Assembly: GCA_021629085.1 (NCBI GenBank) | Contig: JAJXRJ010000005.1 | Coordinates: 1-31,397 of the forward strand | Source of the DNA: Oscillospiraceae bacterium | GTDB taxonomy: Bacteria > Bacillota > Clostridia > UMGS1810 | Direction of reading: 5' to 3' | Length of the DNA stretch: 31,397 nt | Shown: positions 24,137-31,397 of the stretch, in pieces | Position numbering within the stretch: the stretch's first letter is position 1 | Layout of the letters: each line of letters starts with the position of its first letter | Notes under the pieces: model-generated | Told to the model about the DNA's origin: nothing | Seen by the model: only the letters and a program-made list of their open reading frames with translations | Database searches by the model: none | Position numbers and translations under genes: made by a program

Positions 24137-24817
24137 ATGGAATCGTCTAAAATTCCAACCATAACCGTACACACAAAACATAGAAAAGACAGCATGCAAT
24201 ACCGCGGCAAGGAAATCCTCACCTATGACATTGCATATCCCGCGTTTTCCTCTGCTCGGTATCAGCGGACGCTGAATGGCATTAACCGCGAATACCACAT
24301 CCGCGCCATGCGGCTGGAAGCGTATTGCCGCAAGGAGCTGTTTTTCCAGGCGGCAGAGCAGCTTGACTACGATATGCAGCATGGCTATCCGCCCATGCAG
24401 TATCAGGCAATTACAGAATTTGACGTCACATACAATGCCAACGGTTTTTTAAGCCTTTACTGTGACAAATATCTCTACACCGGCGGCGCGCACGGCAGCA
24501 CTACGCGCACTTCCGACACCTGGGATGTCCGCACTGGGCGCCGCGTACCGCTGCAGCGGTTTTTCCCGCGCGGTTTTGACGCAAATGCCTATATCATCCG
24601 TTCTGTCAACGCGCAAATTGCAAAGCAAATCAGCGAGGGAAACGATGTGTATTTTGACGATTATGAAAAAAATGTGGCAGAATCATTTGACCCGAAAAAC
24701 TACTATTTGACACTGGAAGGCATTGCAGTCTATTTTCAGCAATATGCCATTGCCCCCTATTCTACCGGCATCCCGGTGTTTATCATACCGTTTGTAAAAC
24801 CATCGCCACGAAGATGA
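24137..24817 (+). CDS. DUF3298/DUF4163-type (RsiV/PdaC-like) protein without membrane anchor
   Basis: A 226-residue protein with the RsiV/PdaC C-terminal architecture: an N-terminal DUF4163-like part (YDIAYPAFSSARYQRTLNGINREY) and a DUF3298 part with YLYTGGAHGSTTRTSDTWDVRTGRRVPL near residue 113 and a C-terminal YFQQYAIAPYSTGIPVFIIPF. In RsiV the domain binds lysozyme outside the cell; in PdaC it accompanies a deacetylase. Here neither a transmembrane helix nor an enzymatic domain is present. The start is ATG at 24137 with GAGGAGGG seven bases upstream; the longer in-frame version would begin before this site. The operon ends at the terminator 24826-24852. Confidence 0.8.
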   Translation: MESSKIPTITVHTKHRKDSMQYRGKEILTYDIAYPAFSSARYQRTLNGINREYHIRAMRLEAYCRKELFFQAAEQLDYDMQHGYPPMQYQAITEFDVTYNANGFLSLYCDKYLYTGGAHGSTTRTSDTWDVRTGRRVPLQRFFPRGFDANAYIIRSVNAQIAKQISEGNDVYFDDYEKNVAESFDPKNYYLTLEGIAVYFQQYAIAPYSTGIPVFIIPFVKPSPRR

Positions 24818-24825
24818 CAAACCGG

Positions 24826-24852
24826 CGCACGCATGTTTATGCGTGCGTTTTT
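24826..24852 (+). terminator. Strong intrinsic terminator
   Basis: Perfect 9-bp stem CGCACGCAT (24826-24834) / ATGCGTGCG (24839-24847) with GTTT loop, followed by five T. It lies nine bases after the DUF3298 stop codon and ends that operon. Confidence 0.92.
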
Positions 24853-24854
24853 GG

Positions 24855-24883
24855 TTGCTTCTCTGCAAAGGATATGGTATAAT
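24855..24883 (+). promoter_or_regulatory. Extended -10 promoter of the thymidylate kinase gene
   Basis: TTGCTT (24855-24860), 17 bases, then TGG-TATAAT (-10 at 24878-24883). It starts immediately after the terminator of the preceding operon. Confidence 0.65.
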
Positions 24884-24914
24884 AAATGCAAAAAAGACAA
24901 AGAGGATGAACCCC

Positions 24915-25553
24915 ATGACACAAAGCCACAGCAGGAAAAAAGGGAATTTTTTTGTATTGGAAGGCATTGACGGCAGCGGCAAAAGCACGCAGTTGTCCTA
25001 TCTTTTGACAAACTTAAAAAAAGCGGGCGTTTTCTGCCACAAAACCTGTGAGCCAACCGGCGGGCCAGCGGGCGCGATTATCCGCCAGGTGCTCACCGGG
25101 CGAATCCAAATGGACGACCGGGCCTTGGCAGCATTGTTTGCAGCCGACCGGCTGGACCATATCACCAATCAGGCAGACGGTGTTCTAAAACAAATTGAAA
25201 GCGGCATTACGCTGGTATCCGACCGCTATTATTTTTCGTCTTACGCTTACCACAGCGTGGACATGCCTATGGACTGGGTGATTTCCGCCAATGCACTGGC
25301 GGCACAAATGCTAAAGCCCACCTGCACATTTTTTATTGATATTGACCCGGATTTGGCAATGGAACGGATTCAAAAAGGCCGTAGCCACGCGGAGCTGTAT
25401 GAAACGCGCGAGCGGCTCTCGCTTGTGCGCAAGCTGTATTTTCAGGCATTTGAAGCACTGCGCGAAACGGAAACCATAGCAATCATTGATGGCAGCCGCG
25501 AACCCGATATCGTTGCCGCAGATATTTTTAACACTGCAAAATCCTATTTATAA
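24915..25553 (+). CDS. tmk: Thymidylate kinase
   Basis: A 212-residue dTMP kinase. The P-loop is EGIDGSGKSTQ (about residues 16-26), TCEPTGGPAG carries the dTMP-binding segment near 45, FAADRLDHI sits near 74 and the DRYYFSS (DR-Y/F) motif near 98. A lid region with basic residues follows near 150. It phosphorylates dTMP to dTDP with ATP in the cytosol. The start is ATG at 24915, with AGAGG nine bases upstream; ATG at 24906 touches the ribosome site and longer in-frame versions overlap the promoter and terminator. In many Firmicutes tmk sits near holB/dnaX; here it stands alone, so it may be a second copy. Confidence 0.92.
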   Translation: MTQSHSRKKGNFFVLEGIDGSGKSTQLSYLLTNLKKAGVFCHKTCEPTGGPAGAIIRQVLTGRIQMDDRALAALFAADRLDHITNQADGVLKQIESGITLVSDRYYFSSYAYHSVDMPMDWVISANALAAQMLKPTCTFFIDIDPDLAMERIQKGRSHAELYETRERLSLVRKLYFQAFEALRETETIAIIDGSREPDIVAADIFNTAKSYL

Positions 25554-25554
25554 G

Positions 25555-25593
25555 TATAAAAAAATTGACACCGTTTAAAAACGGTGTCAATTT
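25555..25593 (-). terminator. Long perfect hairpin terminator, mainly minus strand
   Basis: Arms 25562-25576 and 25579-25593 form a perfect 15-bp stem (AAATTGACACCGTTT and its complement) around AA. A T run follows on the minus strand, ending the secreted-protein gene. On the plus strand it lies just after tmk but lacks a good T run beyond the stem, so it may serve both. Confidence 0.85.
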
Positions 25594-25633
25594 GGCGTTT
25601 ATAAGAAATATACATTACAGATTCTATCTTTAA

Positions 25634-27364
25634 TCATTTCAACACAACGCTTGCACTAAACGCCTTTGTCTGCGGAACCATGGTTTTCCCATTCCACAAG
25701 AACACTTTAATATCATACTGTTTGGCGTTATCTACATCAAACTGAAATGTATACCTGTCAGTACCGGTATAGGAAAGGACATCCGTTGCCGCTAAGGCAT
25801 TGGTTTGTGCATCATACAGCGCGGCAATGGCCGTCACGTCTTCGGCATTTTCAGAATCCAAATATACCTCAGCGTCAATGCCCGTTGCAGTTTGGCTGTA
25901 AGACGCCAGCTCTACTACCGAAACGTCGTCCACATAAAACGACACTGGCATGTATTCACGTTTGGTACCCGGGAATTCATCAAATCCACTGCAAAAACGG
26001 ATGGCATTGACAAGCGTGTTCTTTCCGTCTTGATCTTGTCCATAAATGGTGTCAGCCGTTACTTCGTAGTCCAGTTCAAATTTGGTCCAGGTATCCCACT
26101 GCAAATCTTTTGCGGTATATTGGTAAGGGACGGTTGCATATTTATAGTTTTCTGCGTCATTTTCCGTGCTGCTGGACGGCCCCATTAAACCCATATTGAC
26201 AAACGGCAAAACGGTGTCGCGTTTGGAATCGTCAATTTCAATTACTACGCTCTTGCCGTTTTCAAAATATGTATCTGCCACGTTGTAAGGGACTGCGCCA
26301 TCACTGCTGGGTGCATATACCCAAGCCGTAATGCGGAACACACGGCCAATATCTTCTTCGGTAAACATTTCCCAGCCGTGCTCCCAGGTAGATTCGCTTT
26401 TGGTGGGCGTAAATTGATCAAGCCCAAACATGCCGTACATTTTAAGGCCGTTGCTGTTACCGTTCTGCGAAGCCTCAGGAATCTCAGCTCCGTTACTTTT
26501 TTTGTTTGCATGCCCGCGGCCGCTTATGCTCGCAACCGACACCGGGCTGTGCGCATCCCCAATCGATCTTACACCTTTTGAAATGCCGCCGGTTAGGCTG
26601 GTTCCGCCAGAACCGCAGGATTGCAGATGATTGTTCGGGTCTGTCTTGCCCTCATATTTGGTGTCGCCTTCAAAGTTTTCAAGGCTCAGCCAGTCAACCT
26701 GTTCGGTCACCTCGTCTGACATCATTAAACCAAATTCATCGATGTACATCGCCTTTTGACGAAGTGTGGGGGACGATTCCCGGTTTTGCACCAGATAAAT
26801 ACCGTCATAGCCTGCCTCCACCATCTCCTGCGTGATGACAACCTCTCTGCTGCACTGCAGCCATTTTTCCCAATTCCCCGCCTTATCGCTGTTATTCGCT
26901 TCTAAAAATTCTGTGTCATCGGATACATCCGGCGCAGCCATTTTTTTAAGCGACTGCGGAGATCTTGCGCCGGTTTCTGAATTGTAAAGATACGTCCGGT
27001 AGCTGGGTTTGCCGAAAGCTGTCCAATCCGATTCCTTCACCAGCGCTTTGAACATCAATTTATAGGTTTTGCCCACGTCCGCACTGGTAAGCGACACCAA
27101 ATCGCCCACTGCAAAGCCATCGGACCACTGCGTGAAGGTTACCTTCAAAGAATGGGTGCCATCGCTTGCATAATCAGTGGAATAATCAATTGTTGCTTGA
27201 TCAATGGCCACAACACTGTCAGACGGCGTTTCAAAGTCCAAACGCTTGCCGGACGTCTTCTGATAAGTAGCCATGCCGTCTTCTGAATACACAAACGCAC
27301 CAGCGTTGATGGCAGAAAATAGAACCATCACGATAGAAAGAGCCGCTGCAACCACTTTTTTCAT
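25634..27364 (-). CDS. Secreted protein with carbohydrate-binding-like beta-sandwich domains
   Basis: A 576-residue protein. A Sec signal peptide (MKKVVAAALSIVMVLFSAIN) ends near residue 24. Two beta-rich modules follow, roughly 30-210 and 225-490. Each starts with a LDFETP or ENFEG type strand and ends with an Ile/Val-Asp-Glu/Asp strand (MYIDEFGLM, FYVDDVSVVEL), as in CBM4/9-like jelly rolls. The last 80 residues form an Ig-like domain. No catalytic domain, sortase motif or SLH repeat is visible. It may bind polysaccharide at the surface or when released. The start is ATG at 27364 with GGAGG upstream; an in-frame extension to 27418 is less likely. It shares a strand with the DUF5107 gene but has its own promoter. 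Confidence 0.75.
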   Translation of the reverse strand: MKKVVAAALSIVMVLFSAINAGAFVYSEDGMATYQKTSGKRLDFETPSDSVVAIDQATIDYSTDYASDGTHSLKVTFTQWSDGFAVGDLVSLTSADVGKTYKLMFKALVKESDWTAFGKPSYRTYLYNSETGARSPQSLKKMAAPDVSDDTEFLEANNSDKAGNWEKWLQCSREVVITQEMVEAGYDGIYLVQNRESSPTLRQKAMYIDEFGLMMSDEVTEQVDWLSLENFEGDTKYEGKTDPNNHLQSCGSGGTSLTGGISKGVRSIGDAHSPVSVASISGRGHANKKSNGAEIPEASQNGNSNGLKMYGMFGLDQFTPTKSESTWEHGWEMFTEEDIGRVFRITAWVYAPSSDGAVPYNVADTYFENGKSVVIEIDDSKRDTVLPFVNMGLMGPSSSTENDAENYKYATVPYQYTAKDLQWDTWTKFELDYEVTADTIYGQDQDGKNTLVNAIRFCSGFDEFPGTKREYMPVSFYVDDVSVVELASYSQTATGIDAEVYLDSENAEDVTAIAALYDAQTNALAATDVLSYTGTDRYTFQFDVDNAKQYDIKVFLWNGKTMVPQTKAFSASVVLK

Positions 27365-27437
27365 TCTGCTTCCTCCTTTTTTTAAAGCATGTGTGAAAAA
27401 AAGCAAACAGATACACACGCCTACGAATACTAGTTAT

Positions 27438-27466
27438 AGTATAAACCAAATTTTTCAAAATTGCAA
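27438..27466 (-). promoter_or_regulatory. Promoter of the secreted carbohydrate-binding-like gene
   Basis: Minus strand TTGCAA (27461-27466), 17 bases, TATACT (27438-27443). The leader to the ATG at 27364 is about 65 bases. The rest of the 27365-27597 gap shows only weak dyads. Confidence 0.65.
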
Positions 27467-27587
27467 GTCTTTTCTTGTCAAAAATATTCAAAAAACCGTC
27501 ATTTCGTCCACTCCAATTTGGTGTAAAACGGCCATGGCGGTTTTGCATTTTTGGTATGTAACCATATACGACCAAACGGCAGTGCCG

Positions 27588-27607
27588 GGAGGCGTTTTTA
27601 CGCCTCC
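27588..27607 (-). other. Hairpin spanning the stop codon of the DUF5107 gene
   Basis: GGAGGCG (27588-27594) and CGCCTCC (27601-27607) form a perfect 7-bp stem with a six-base loop holding the TAA stop codon. No T run follows on the minus strand, so it is not a standard terminator. Confidence 0.4.
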
Positions 27608-30600
27608 ATCTGCTCTATCTCTTTTAACAGCGCGATTAGCTCACCGTGGCTTTGGTTGAGTGCCACGCCGCGGCTGGCATACGCCTTTGCCTGCAAAAGG
27701 TCGCCCAATCCCAAATATCCCAGCGCGGCCATAAAGCAGCAGTGCACTTTGTTGTTTTTATCCAAATCTCCTTCAAATATTAAAAAGTCTGGCAGCGACA
27801 CGGCAAAATAGTCTATTTTCACGTGGTCGTCCATATGGGCATCAGCATAATCCACAAACGCACGGAACCGCGCGTTTGCTTCTTCTTTTTTGCCAAGCGC
27901 CTCCATGGCTTTGGCAGCATAATACATCATTTGCGGCGGCTGGTCGTTGTAATACACGGCAGAGGACAAATCAAACGCGCCTCTTGCTGCAAGGCGGTAT
28001 GCGCGCTCCGATTGCCCCTTGTCTGCAAAAAGCCCGCCGAGCAGGTAGTAGATGTCGTTATCCAGGTTTCCAACAAGCTTTCCTTCTCCCAGGTTATGTG
28101 GATAGACAAGCGCCTGATCCAGATATTGAATTGCCTGTTCCCGGTCTGCCTGCTTTGCCAGATGCATCAGCGATATCCGGTACTGTGCCGGAATTTTTCC
28201 TTCGCCGCCTTCCCACGGATGGAAATTGTGGTTTAAAATGCGATGATATGCATTTTCATACTCGCCGTTTATATTTAACAGCGTAATGTATTCGGTGTAT
28301 AAATCGTCCCGCATCGTAAGCAATTCCATATGGGCGTTCATATGCGCCAGCCGCTCTTTGAACGGAACGTTTAGCGCCTTGAGAAGCTGATCCAGCTCAA
28401 AAAACACTCTGGCATCCGTGGTGTCCATTGCAAATGCCTGCTCCATTGCGGCAAGCGCCTTATCGGAATCGCCAAGCTTGTTGTAATAGGCAAGCGATAA
28501 ATTCCGGTAAACGGTTGGAAGCGTAAGCTGTTTGGCACATGCCTCCCACAGCTCCACCGCCTCCTGCCATCTGCCCTTGTCATAAAGCAGGTTGCCAAGG
28601 TAGTAAGCAGCATGGCTCCCGCCGGCTGATACGGCCTTTTTGAGCACGCAGATATCCTCCAGCCGGTTTGGGAAGCAATAGAGGCTGCTCGCCGCTTCCG
28701 CCGCTGCAAGCGCAGCGTCATCCCCTGTGCAGAAATACAGATAGTAATGCACCATAGGCTCATCGGTATTAGGCGCCATGCGCAGGATATTTGCAGCTTC
28801 GTCATAAAAATATGCCGCCATGTAGTCTAGGGCAAGCGCAATATAGTTGTGATTGTCTTTGCGCATTCTTTCTGTAAACGCACCAAAGCCTTTTTGGGTG
28901 AGGATCGCCTCCTCGTAATATGCGCTGTGGCAAAGCGGGTCAATTTTCCTTGTTTCCGCTGCAAAGGCAATTGCCGCTTCTATTTTGCCAAGCCGCCTTA
29001 ACAGTACAGATTTTAAGGCGCGCGCCTTTAAGTTGTGCATTCCCTTTGCAAGCGATGCATCCACATATCCCAACGCTTCTTCATAATCGCCGCGCCCAGC
29101 AGCAATGCACGCCAGCTGATAAAACGCCTTATCCTGCATGTTCCCATCCCACACTGCTTTATAAAATGCGTCAAAGGCATCGTCGCGCGCATCCTGCGCC
29201 TTTTTTGAAAGGCCGAGGTTGTAATACGGCTCGCAGTCGTATGGATTTGGGTTTTTCCAGGTTGCAGCTGTGATTGCCGCATGAAAATACGGTTCGCACT
29301 GTGCAAATTGCCCCTTGTTATACAGGTATTTGCCATAGCCGTTGTTTAAGCGGATGTCCGACGGATCGCGCTTTAACCCTTCCAGATAATACGGCTCGGG
29401 CGAGTATGTCGCATGGCGGTACTGCTCTAAATGGGTTGCCGCAAGAAACAGCTTTTCAGCCGTTTCAATTTGTTCCGGTTCTAAAAGTGCTGTGGCAGAA
29501 GACGGCGTTTCCTCCGGGATGCTGCCCGCGCTGGTGTATTGCAAAATGGTACGTTTCTGTTTTAAAATAGAAAGCGTAAGCTTGGTTTCATCCACATTTG
29601 GCATGGGCACAGAGGTTTGGAACACTCCGGCCGGCTCTAGCTCCAATGCCTGTTCAAACACCGTCTTTCCGTCATAGGTGAGCACAACTGCAGCGTCTTT
29701 AAGCTGTGCCGGCGCATACACCGTGATGTTTGCCCTGCCGTCCGCACATTTTAAATTGATTGCCGCCTCCACCGATGCATTTTTCACCGCGCCAGCCTGT
29801 TTATACGGCATAAAATACTGCACAAACCGCTTTTCCTCATACGGCTTTAAAAAGGTGAAGTCTGGCTGGTTGTCGGTAAACACACCTGTCATAAGCTCAA
29901 TGTACGGCCCGTTTTCATCAGTGAGGTTTCTGTCCCAGGCCCTTCCAAAATCGCCATTGCCCCAGGTCCACTGTTTCTTGCCCGGCGAAATGTGATGGTC
30001 CGCAACATGAAGCAGCCCGGCATGCTTGGAATCGTCATAATTGCCGATAAAATTATAATCGGAATGGTACGCCATATAGGACGTCGGCACCGGAATATTT
30101 TTATAACGCGAAATGTCTGTTCCCGGCGCATAGTCCACCTTGTAATACACCCCATCGGCAATGGGGAATTTCGATACGCCGCGTTTGCCGTGATCCATCA
30201 CCGCATGCACATCCGGCGGAAACACCGACTGGGTAAAATCGTTCACTGCAACGGCAGGATTGGCCCACCACAAAAAGGTCTGCGGCCGGTCGGTGGGGTT
30301 ATACACCTGCCCTTTGATTTCAAGATACGCCTTGTCCGGATACACCGTAAAACCTGCCATCCCTTTGGTGTGAAACATCTTTTCCGTTTCACCCATCCAC
30401 ACGGTGACAGAGCCGTCCGGATGTTCTTCAATGGTATAGTCCACCGGGTCAAAGGTGGAGGGACGGTGGTGCTGCGGCCAGTTAAACTCAATGCCGCCGG
30501 AAATCCACGGCCCTGCCAGCCCGACCAGCGCAGGTTTTATCACCTCGTTATAGTAAACAGCGTCATAACCGTTGGTTTTGTCATACAGCCGCTGCACCCT

Positions 30601-30834
30601 GCCGCCGATTTCCGGCAGAAACATCACCAAAATATAATCATTTTCCAAAAAAATTGCGTTGTAGGCCTTGTCCACTTTTTTGTCCGACACGCCCTCGCAC
30701 ACTGGATGCGGATAGACCCGCCCGCTTGAGCCTTGATATACCCGCTTTTCAAGAAACATCGGATTTTTATCGTAATTGGAAATCTCATATGTAGGAATCA
30801 TCACTGTTTCCTGCCGCAGCAACACCTTATCCAT
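27598..30834 (-). CDS. DUF5107 and TPR-repeat protein, carbohydrate-related
   Basis: A 1,078-residue protein without signal peptide. Residues 1 to about 350 form a DUF5107 domain, a galactose-mutarotase-like beta sandwich, with FLPEIGGRVQRLYDK near 51, SGGIEFNWPQHHRPSTFDPVDY near 92 and FLWWANPAV near 163. A linker domain of about 100 residues follows. From about 480 to the end come many tetratricopeptide (TPR) repeats, helical pairs with Gly/Ala/Tyr at repeat positions. Homologues occur in polysaccharide-utilisation gene sets of gut bacteria; the catalytic status of the domain is not known to me. The start has AAGGAG eight bases upstream. A divergent AraC regulator suggests sugar-inducible expression. 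It is cytosolic by sequence. Confidence 0.85.
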   Translation of the reverse strand: MDKVLLRQETVMIPTYEISNYDKNPMFLEKRVYQGSSGRVYPHPVCEGVSDKKVDKAYNAIFLENDYILVMFLPEIGGRVQRLYDKTNGYDAVYYNEVIKPALVGLAGPWISGGIEFNWPQHHRPSTFDPVDYTIEEHPDGSVTVWMGETEKMFHTKGMAGFTVYPDKAYLEIKGQVYNPTDRPQTFLWWANPAVAVNDFTQSVFPPDVHAVMDHGKRGVSKFPIADGVYYKVDYAPGTDISRYKNIPVPTSYMAYHSDYNFIGNYDDSKHAGLLHVADHHISPGKKQWTWGNGDFGRAWDRNLTDENGPYIELMTGVFTDNQPDFTFLKPYEEKRFVQYFMPYKQAGAVKNASVEAAINLKCADGRANITVYAPAQLKDAAVVLTYDGKTVFEQALELEPAGVFQTSVPMPNVDETKLTLSILKQKRTILQYTSAGSIPEETPSSATALLEPEQIETAEKLFLAATHLEQYRHATYSPEPYYLEGLKRDPSDIRLNNGYGKYLYNKGQFAQCEPYFHAAITAATWKNPNPYDCEPYYNLGLSKKAQDARDDAFDAFYKAVWDGNMQDKAFYQLACIAAGRGDYEEALGYVDASLAKGMHNLKARALKSVLLRRLGKIEAAIAFAAETRKIDPLCHSAYYEEAILTQKGFGAFTERMRKDNHNYIALALDYMAAYFYDEAANILRMAPNTDEPMVHYYLYFCTGDDAALAAAEAASSLYCFPNRLEDICVLKKAVSAGGSHAAYYLGNLLYDKGRWQEAVELWEACAKQLTLPTVYRNLSLAYYNKLGDSDKALAAMEQAFAMDTTDARVFFELDQLLKALNVPFKERLAHMNAHMELLTMRDDLYTEYITLLNINGEYENAYHRILNHNFHPWEGGEGKIPAQYRISLMHLAKQADREQAIQYLDQALVYPHNLGEGKLVGNLDNDIYYLLGGLFADKGQSERAYRLAARGAFDLSSAVYYNDQPPQMMYYAAKAMEALGKKEEANARFRAFVDYADAHMDDHVKIDYFAVSLPDFLIFEGDLDKNNKVHCCFMAALGYLGLGDLLQAKAYASRGVALNQSHGELIALLKEIEQMEA

Positions 30835-30928
30835 CCTATTTTCTCCTTTCCCTATGGCTTGGTAGCTTTAGTATACACAAAATTTTTTAAAAAAGCATTC
30901 CATATTGTTGTTCAAAAATAGGAAATAA

Positions 30929-30957
30929 TTGCGTTTTATTCTTCTATGTGTTATGAT
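30929..30957 (+). promoter_or_regulatory. Promoter of the AraC-type regulator gene
   Basis: TTGCGT (30929-30934), 17 bases, then TG-T-TATGAT (-10 at 30952-30957). A TATACT element on the minus strand in the same gap probably starts the DUF5107 transcript, so the two promoters are back to back. Confidence 0.55.
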
Positions 30958-30978
30958 AGTATTTAGGAGCTGATGGAC

Positions 30979-31397
30979 ATGGGGATATATCACGAAAAAA
31001 TACTGGACAATTCGCTTTGGCTGACCGCCACACCGTCGCCGCTTGCAATGACGCTGCCATTTTACATCACAGAAGCGGGGCACTTTTTTGCACAACGCGA
31101 ATATATGGTTGAACGCGAAAGACACGACAGCCATCTTTTGCTGTACACAGTAAAGGGATGCGGAACCATTATAACAGGCGATACGGAACTTTCCTTAACC
31201 GAAAACCATATGGCAGTGATAGACTGCCGAAAATATCACAAGTATTCGTCATTGACAGATCGCTGGGAATTTTTTTGGATTCACTTTCGCGGCAGCGCTG
31301 CACAGGCTTTTTTTGACATTTTATATCCCAATGGGGAAACAGCTGTGCAAATGGACGACGGCAATTCCTTTTATATCAAAATTGCGGCGCTTGTAAA
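30979..31397 (+). CDS. AraC family transcriptional regulator, N-terminal part
   Basis: An open frame runs from ATG 30979 off the right edge (139 codons seen). It begins MGIYHEKILDNSLWLTATPS and contains the AraC-type cupin sensor: RERHDSHLLLYTVKGCGTII, then ENHMAVIDCRKYHKYSS and WEFFWIHFRG. The C-terminal helix-turn-helix pair is beyond the window. Such regulators bind a sugar in the cupin and activate nearby catabolic genes. AGGAG lies nine bases upstream of this ATG; an in-frame ATG at 30973 is too close to it. Transcribed divergently from the DUF5107 gene, which is its most likely target. Confidence 0.88.
   Translation, partial: MGIYHEKILDNSLWLTATPSPLAMTLPFYITEAGHFFAQREYMVERERHDSHLLLYTVKGCGTIITGDTELSLTENHMAVIDCRKYHKYSSLTDRWEFFWIHFRGSAAQAFFDILYPNGETAVQMDDGNSFYIKIAALV

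Noticed and set aside
29992..30729. Long plus-strand open frame (245 codons) inside the DUF5107 gene
   Set aside because: It is antisense to a well-supported coding region, has abnormal His/Arg/Ile-rich composition and no ribosome site: a shadow of the real gene.
1..31397. CRISPR arrays, tRNA/rRNA genes, transposases, integrases, toxin-antitoxin pairs
   Set aside because: None seen on either strand; all larger frames fit chromosomal metabolic, sporulation or surface genes.

Overview
The window looks like chromosomal DNA of an anaerobic, endospore-forming member of the Clostridia. Evidence: a small acid-soluble spore protein (SASP), a YtxC-type sporulation protein, a DUF3794+LysM spore-envelope type protein, glutamine synthetase III, long-form hibernation factor, an S-layer-homology protein, strong AGGAGG ribosome sites and TTGACA/TATAAT promoters. 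A pectin-degrading gut lineage is possible (GH28, DUF5107, carbohydrate-binding-like protein), but I cannot name the genus. No tRNA, rRNA, CRISPR array, insertion sequence or prophage gene was seen.

Layout. 1-2962, minus strand: start of a B12-binding radical SAM gene with its own promoter, ytxC, a conserved protein of unknown function and a secreted SLH protein. 2963-4530: an orphan hairpin/terminator, then a plus-strand M20 deacylase with its own promoter and a terminator. 4609-6582, minus: two spore genes (DUF3794/LysM and SASP). 6661-8311, minus: a membrane-anchored protein and a sugar isomerase/epimerase-like TIM barrel. 8494-9186, plus: a lone Wzz-type chain-length protein. 9267-9791, minus: hpf.

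9870-16738 is a minus-strand operon and the most remarkable part: carA, carB fused in frame to dapF, a DUF2520 dehydrogenase-like gene and a fumarase alpha subunit. The CarA glutaminase domain has lost all three catalytic residues (Cys to Gly, His to Gln, Glu to Val). CarB (about 1,062 residues) runs without a stop into a complete diaminopimelate epimerase with both catalytic cysteines. This predicts an ammonia-dependent carbamoyl-phosphate synthase tethered to a lysine/peptidoglycan enzyme. Glutamine synthetase III (glnN, 17016-19106) is transcribed divergently from the same intergenic region, so three nitrogen-linked activities sit side by side.

19229-24817, plus: a polyprenyl-phosphate glycosyltransferase and a GT-C-like membrane protein (overlapping genes), then a perfect sigma-A promoter driving a WecG/TagA glycosyltransferase, a GH28 polygalacturonase-like hydrolase, an amidase-domain protein and a DUF3298 protein. 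The last three lack export signals although their families are often extracytoplasmic. 24915-25553 is a thymidylate kinase. 25634-30834, minus: a secreted carbohydrate-binding-like protein and a large DUF5107/TPR protein. The N-terminal part of a divergent AraC-type regulator ends the window.
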